From Verrucomicrobiota bacterium (lineage in GTDB: Bacteria; Verrucomicrobiota; Verrucomicrobiia; Opitutales; Seribacteraceae), in the NCBI GenBank assembly GCA_014382645.1, contig JACNJI010000106.1, positions 1-8,569 on the forward strand: a stretch of 8,569 bases of DNA, read 5' to 3'. This document shows positions 6,051-8,569 of the stretch, in pieces (position 1 is the stretch's first letter; each line of letters opens with the position of its first letter). Below the pieces are notes generated by a model that was not told the origin of the DNA, searched no databases, and worked only from the letters and a program-made list of their open reading frames with translations. The position numbers and the translations under genes were made by a program.

Positions 6051-6785
6051 ATGTTTGGAACAATAAAAAACCCAAGTGGAGAAACCCTTGATTATGCCTT
6101 TCATGAAGGGGCTCCTAATGCCCGCGATGCTTTTATTATAGGTCATGGAGTGACCGGCAACAAGGATAGGCCTTTTGTCGTAGCATTGGCAGAAGCCGTA
6201 TCGGCGGAAGGAGTGCCCGTATTGCGGTTCTCCTTTGCAGGTAATGGTTCTTCGGAAGGAAGTTTTCGGGAATGTACGATTTCCAAGGAAGTCGACGACC
6301 TAAAAGCCGTCCTTTCAGCTACTGAGTCGGCAGGTCTTCGAGCAACCTATGCCGGACACAGCATGGGCGGGGCCGTTGGTGTGCTTGCCGCTGCGAGTGA
6401 CAGTCGAATACGCCATCTCATTTCTCTTGCTGGAATGGTGAACACGGAAGCATTCTACGATCGCGAATTCGGAGAAGAAACACCCGAATCCGGGTGCATG
6501 TGGGAAGATTCTTCATGCCCACTGTCAAAAGTTTTCCTCTACGACATGAAGGCAATTGGAACTACTGCTCCGAAAGCTTCCGAGGTTACAGTACCTTGGC
6601 TTTTCGTCCATGGAACCGAAGATGATGTTGTGCCCATTGAAGATTCCCGAGAAATCTTTGCCCTTGCCAATGAACCGAAAAAACTGGTCGAGATTCCCGG
6701 AACGGATCATGTGTTCTCCGAGGATGGCTTGGAGCCAATGACCGAGGCCGTCATCTCTTGGCTCGGCGATATCCTAAGACATTGA
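6051..6785 (+). CDS. Alpha/beta hydrolase (serine esterase/lipase-like), cytoplasmic
   Basis: The product is 244 residues with no signal peptide. The full hydrolase set is present: oxyanion-side IGHGVTG (30-36), LRFSFAGNGSSEG (58-70), nucleophile elbow GHSMGG (102-107) with Ser104, acid loop HGTEDDVVP (187-195) with Asp191 as the likely acid, and GTDHVF (217-222) with His220. A Cys/Trp-containing lid segment (about 134-160, ESGCMWEDSSCPLS) lies between the nucleophile and the acid. The substrate cannot be deduced; small-ester or acyl hydrolysis is the family expectation. ATG 6051 is chosen because homologs, as I remember them, start at about this point of the fold. An in-frame ATG at 6006 would add 15 residues (MCSCQPAGS...) with no fold character, and neither start has a clear ribosome binding site. 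Unlike proteins A and B it keeps the whole triad. It could share a transcript with protein B. Confidence 0.88.
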   Translation: MFGTIKNPSGETLDYAFHEGAPNARDAFIIGHGVTGNKDRPFVVALAEAVSAEGVPVLRFSFAGNGSSEGSFRECTISKEVDDLKAVLSATESAGLRATYAGHSMGGAVGVLAAASDSRIRHLISLAGMVNTEAFYDREFGEETPESGCMWEDSSCPLSKVFLYDMKAIGTTAPKASEVTVPWLFVHGTEDDVVPIEDSREIFALANEPKKLVEIPGTDHVFSEDGLEPMTEAVISWLGDILRH

Positions 6786-6888
6786 TTTTTTGTGTTCGGA
6801 CAATCTGGTCAGGCATTTTCGCCGCCACTCGACCTAGAACCTTTCGGTCATAAAAGTTCCTAACTCTTGCTGCCCTAGCAAGCAAAGC

Positions 6889-6918
6889 AACGGTTCAACT
6901 TGACCGTTTCGTTTCTTT
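6889..6918 (+). terminator. Candidate terminator at the convergent junction after the hydrolase
   Basis: AACGGT (6889-6894) pairs with ACCGTT (6903-6908), extended by one G-U pair to about 7 bp with a 6-base loop. The T-rich stretch TCGTTTCTTT follows. It overlaps the stop codon of the minus-strand peptidase gene. The minus strand beyond the stem is also T-rich, so it could work both ways. The T-run is interrupted, so this is a weak call. Confidence 0.35.
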
Positions 6919-8316
6919 GGCCTGAAAGACGATTTCGAGGGGCTTGGCGGGGTTTGGGCTTGGCGGGTTAGGCACAAGGATGAAAGTGTCGGTAATTACA
7001 GGATTGAGTTCTTGTCCGGAGATGAGCTCTACTTTCGTGAGGCTTTGGTCGAAAAATGCAATAAAAGGCCTGTAGCCCCGTTGAACTCCGTTCTCGTTGA
7101 CGGGCGAGTAGCTGGCGGGGCCCATTGTCGGTGTGATAGAGAAACGATACTCATCGCCTTTTCGAGTGATGGCTTGTTTCCAGTTCCGTTTCCCGTCGGC
7201 CATTTTGGCCTGCCATGCCGGGTCCCCGTAAAAGGCTACGATGTCACGGTCAAAGAGAAGCCCGCGAGCATCGTTTGAGCTCAAGCGAAGTTTTCGCGCA
7301 TGGGCGGACGGCTTTCGAGAGTGAACGGTTACTTTGGCGTTAGACTGCGCATTGGTTTTCGGGAAACAAGTTTCAAGGCGGTGAATGAGGGCATGGTGAT
7401 TGGCGAAGAAGGCCTCGGTGAAAGTGTAGCGCCCCGGTTGCTCAATAAAGTAATCGAGGCAACCCCAACCCATGTAGCCGTACCAAGTGACTTCGACGTA
7501 TCCCATCATTTGTCGAACCCCTGCGCTTTCGAGAAAGGCGGCGGCCATGGAGTCGGGACCGTCTAGATGGCCCATGAGGCAGTTGCCGATTGGCATGTAA
7601 ACCTTCGGGTTGGGAGAGTTCACGGCGTGTTGCTTACCTGAAAGGTCGGAACCAAAAAGGGTGCCGTTTTTGCAACGAAAGACACCGTTGCGATATCGAA
7701 AGCCTAACTGCAGGTCTCTTTCGGTGGCATGACCCGAGGTGACGAACAAGTCGGGTTTCCCTTCGTTCAATTCCCTTACGAAGCGAGAAGTGGTATCTTG
7801 CGGCAGCTTGATGACCTTTGCATTACCGCCCTGTTGCTTGGTTACGCCGTGTCCTTTTCGCAGTTCGCAAAACCACTTCCCTTGTTCGCAGCGGTCGAGG
7901 GCGATTTCGGTACAGGCCAAGGAGTTGCGGATGACTAGCGAATCGGAGGTATTTGCAACGGTGAGTGCATTTTCGGCATCGCGGCCAGTAAGGATGCCCC
8001 AGAACAAGTCTGTGTAGGGATCGGTATCCAATCGTCTGGTCATGCGGTGAATAGCTTTTACGAATTCCTTGGAGGTTTCCTCGGGACGGGCGACGAAGCA
8101 CGCGTACCGAGGAAACGATTCGCGAAGTGCGGGGAGCGATTCCTCAACCGACATTTTATAGTATATCACTTCCGCGGAGTGTTTTTCTTTCATTGCGGAA
8201 ACGACCTTCGCCCATTCCTTGTGCTTTGCGGTTTTCTGAGATACCACTACGCAGTAGTTTGCAGCGAAAGATACATGAGCCCCTAAGATTAGGGCAATCC
8301 AAGCAACTCTTTTCAT
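6895..8316 (-). CDS. Secreted clan CD (C25 gingipain/caspase-fold) cysteine peptidase-like protein
   Basis: The product is 473 residues. A Sec signal peptide (about 1-18, cleavage likely after VSFA at 15-18) predicts export. The N-terminal third alternates strands and helices, with the acidic block DPYTDLFWGILTGRD at 98-112. The likely dyad is His196 in FVTSGHAT (191-198) and Cys246 in MPIGNCLMGH (241-250), followed by DSMAAAFLESAGVRQMMGY (255-273), the small-residue helix and strand that follow the catalytic Cys in C25 and caspase-fold enzymes. FYGDPAW (362-368) matches the GDP motif near the end of C25 catalytic domains. A beta-rich tail (about 385-473) resembles an appended Ig-like domain. 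Specificity is unknown, and the protein may be a family known only as hypothetical. The Gfo/Idh/MocA gene ends 39 bases upstream on the same strand, suggesting one transcript. The start is the ATG before the signal peptide; a possible AGAGGG lies about 14 bases upstream, farther than usual. Confidence 0.75.
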   Translation of the reverse strand: MKRVAWIALILGAHVSFAANYCVVVSQKTAKHKEWAKVVSAMKEKHSAEVIYYKMSVEESLPALRESFPRYACFVARPEETSKEFVKAIHRMTRRLDTDPYTDLFWGILTGRDAENALTVANTSDSLVIRNSLACTEIALDRCEQGKWFCELRKGHGVTKQQGGNAKVIKLPQDTTSRFVRELNEGKPDLFVTSGHATERDLQLGFRYRNGVFRCKNGTLFGSDLSGKQHAVNSPNPKVYMPIGNCLMGHLDGPDSMAAAFLESAGVRQMMGYVEVTWYGYMGWGCLDYFIEQPGRYTFTEAFFANHHALIHRLETCFPKTNAQSNAKVTVHSRKPSAHARKLRLSSNDARGLLFDRDIVAFYGDPAWQAKMADGKRNWKQAITRKGDEYRFSITPTMGPASYSPVNENGVQRGYRPFIAFFDQSLTKVELISGQELNPVITDTFILVPNPPSPNPAKPLEIVFQAKETKRSS

Positions 8317-8355
8317 TGTTTGAGCATTGGCCCTCTTAGGGCTCGGCTTGTCGGG

Positions 8356-8569
8356 TCAGACGAATTTTGTTACACCAGGTATCGGCACTCTTGGAGCAGG
8401 CAGTGGCTCCTTCCAGTCGAGATGGGGAGGGGTAAGGTCGGTCTTCGAGGTTAAGGCATCTTCGTAGTTGATCTGCTGTGCCGTATATGCTGCCATGCGA
8501 CCTAGGATGGCGACCATGTTGCGTGGAGGGGCTATTTCCCCTTCGTTGAATGGCGTGCCTTCCCGAATG
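8356..8569 (-). CDS. Gfo/Idh/MocA family oxidoreductase, C-terminal end (partial)
   Basis: A minus-strand frame runs open from the right edge to the stop at 8358-8356 and encodes 70 residues of a C-terminus. It reads IREGTPFNEGE, then NMVAILGRMAAYTAQQINYE, then a run through LTPPHLDWKEPLPAPRVPIPG and ends in TKFV. The LGRMAAYTxQxIxYExAL segment and the DW-x(3)-PLPxPxVxxPG ending are typical of the large Verrucomicrobia/Planctomycetes branch of Gfo/Idh/MocA proteins. These are NAD(P)-dependent, often act on sugars or inositols, and many carry a Tat signal at the N-terminus. The Rossmann domain and catalytic residues lie outside the window, so substrate and export status are unknown. It is upstream of the clan CD peptidase-like gene and probably its operon partner. 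Confidence 0.85.
   Translation of the reverse strand, partial: IREGTPFNEGEIAPPRNMVAILGRMAAYTAQQINYEDALTSKTDLTPPHLDWKEPLPAPRVPIPGVTKFV

Noticed and set aside
7012..8339. Several plus-strand open frames of 69-92 codons opposite the clan CD peptidase-like gene
   Set aside because: They are antisense shadows of a well-supported 473-residue gene with signal peptide and motifs. None has a recognisable domain or ribosome binding site.
8281..8342. Two short CCCT...AGGG hairpins flanking the start of the clan CD peptidase-like gene
   Set aside because: Stems are 5-6 bp with tiny loops, one inside the signal peptide codons. They are too short to separate from chance.

Overview
The window looks like a chromosomal stretch from a Verrucomicrobiota bacterium, most likely of the Opitutae/Puniceicoccales type. 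This is inferred from the mix of families: a DUF5069 protein, a PEP-CTERM exosortase substrate, the C-terminus of a Gfo/Idh/MocA oxidoreductase of the kind common in Verrucomicrobia and Planctomycetes, and a secreted gingipain/caspase-fold (clan CD) peptidase-like protein. No rRNA or other taxonomic marker is present. No tRNA, CRISPR array, insertion sequence or phage gene was seen, and no gene-free stretch exceeds 300 bases.

Layout. Bases 1-396 (+) are the 3' end of a gene whose product ends in a Pro/Glu-rich repetitive tail. A membrane-anchored protein (410-1822, +; here 'protein A') follows directly and is probably co-transcribed. Converging on it is a 3-hydroxyisobutyrate dehydrogenase-type NAD(P) oxidoreductase (1852-2751, -). 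Divergent from that is a DUF5069 gene (2941-3378, +) closed by a strong intrinsic terminator (3412-3447). Next come a PEP-CTERM secreted protein (3497-4105, +) and, converging on it, a ten-repeat MORN lipoprotein (4125-4946, -). Divergent from the MORN gene is 'protein B' (5039-5968, +), a shorter paralog of protein A, followed by a canonical serine alpha/beta hydrolase (6051-6785, +). The right end carries, on the minus strand, a Gfo/Idh/MocA oxidoreductase (8356-8569, cut by the window edge) and a secreted His/Cys-dyad peptidase-like protein (6895-8316), separated by 39 bases and probably one transcript.

How the genes relate. Most of the window encodes cell-envelope or exported proteins: A and B each have one N-terminal membrane segment, the PEP-CTERM protein has a signal peptide and sorting anchor, the MORN protein has a lipobox, and the clan CD protein has a signal peptide. 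The most unusual feature is the A/B pair. Both look like divergent, membrane-tethered alpha/beta-hydrolase-fold proteins. A keeps a plausible Ser and His, and B appears to have lost both. I see no pathway that links all the genes, and it would be over-reading to call the window a single system.
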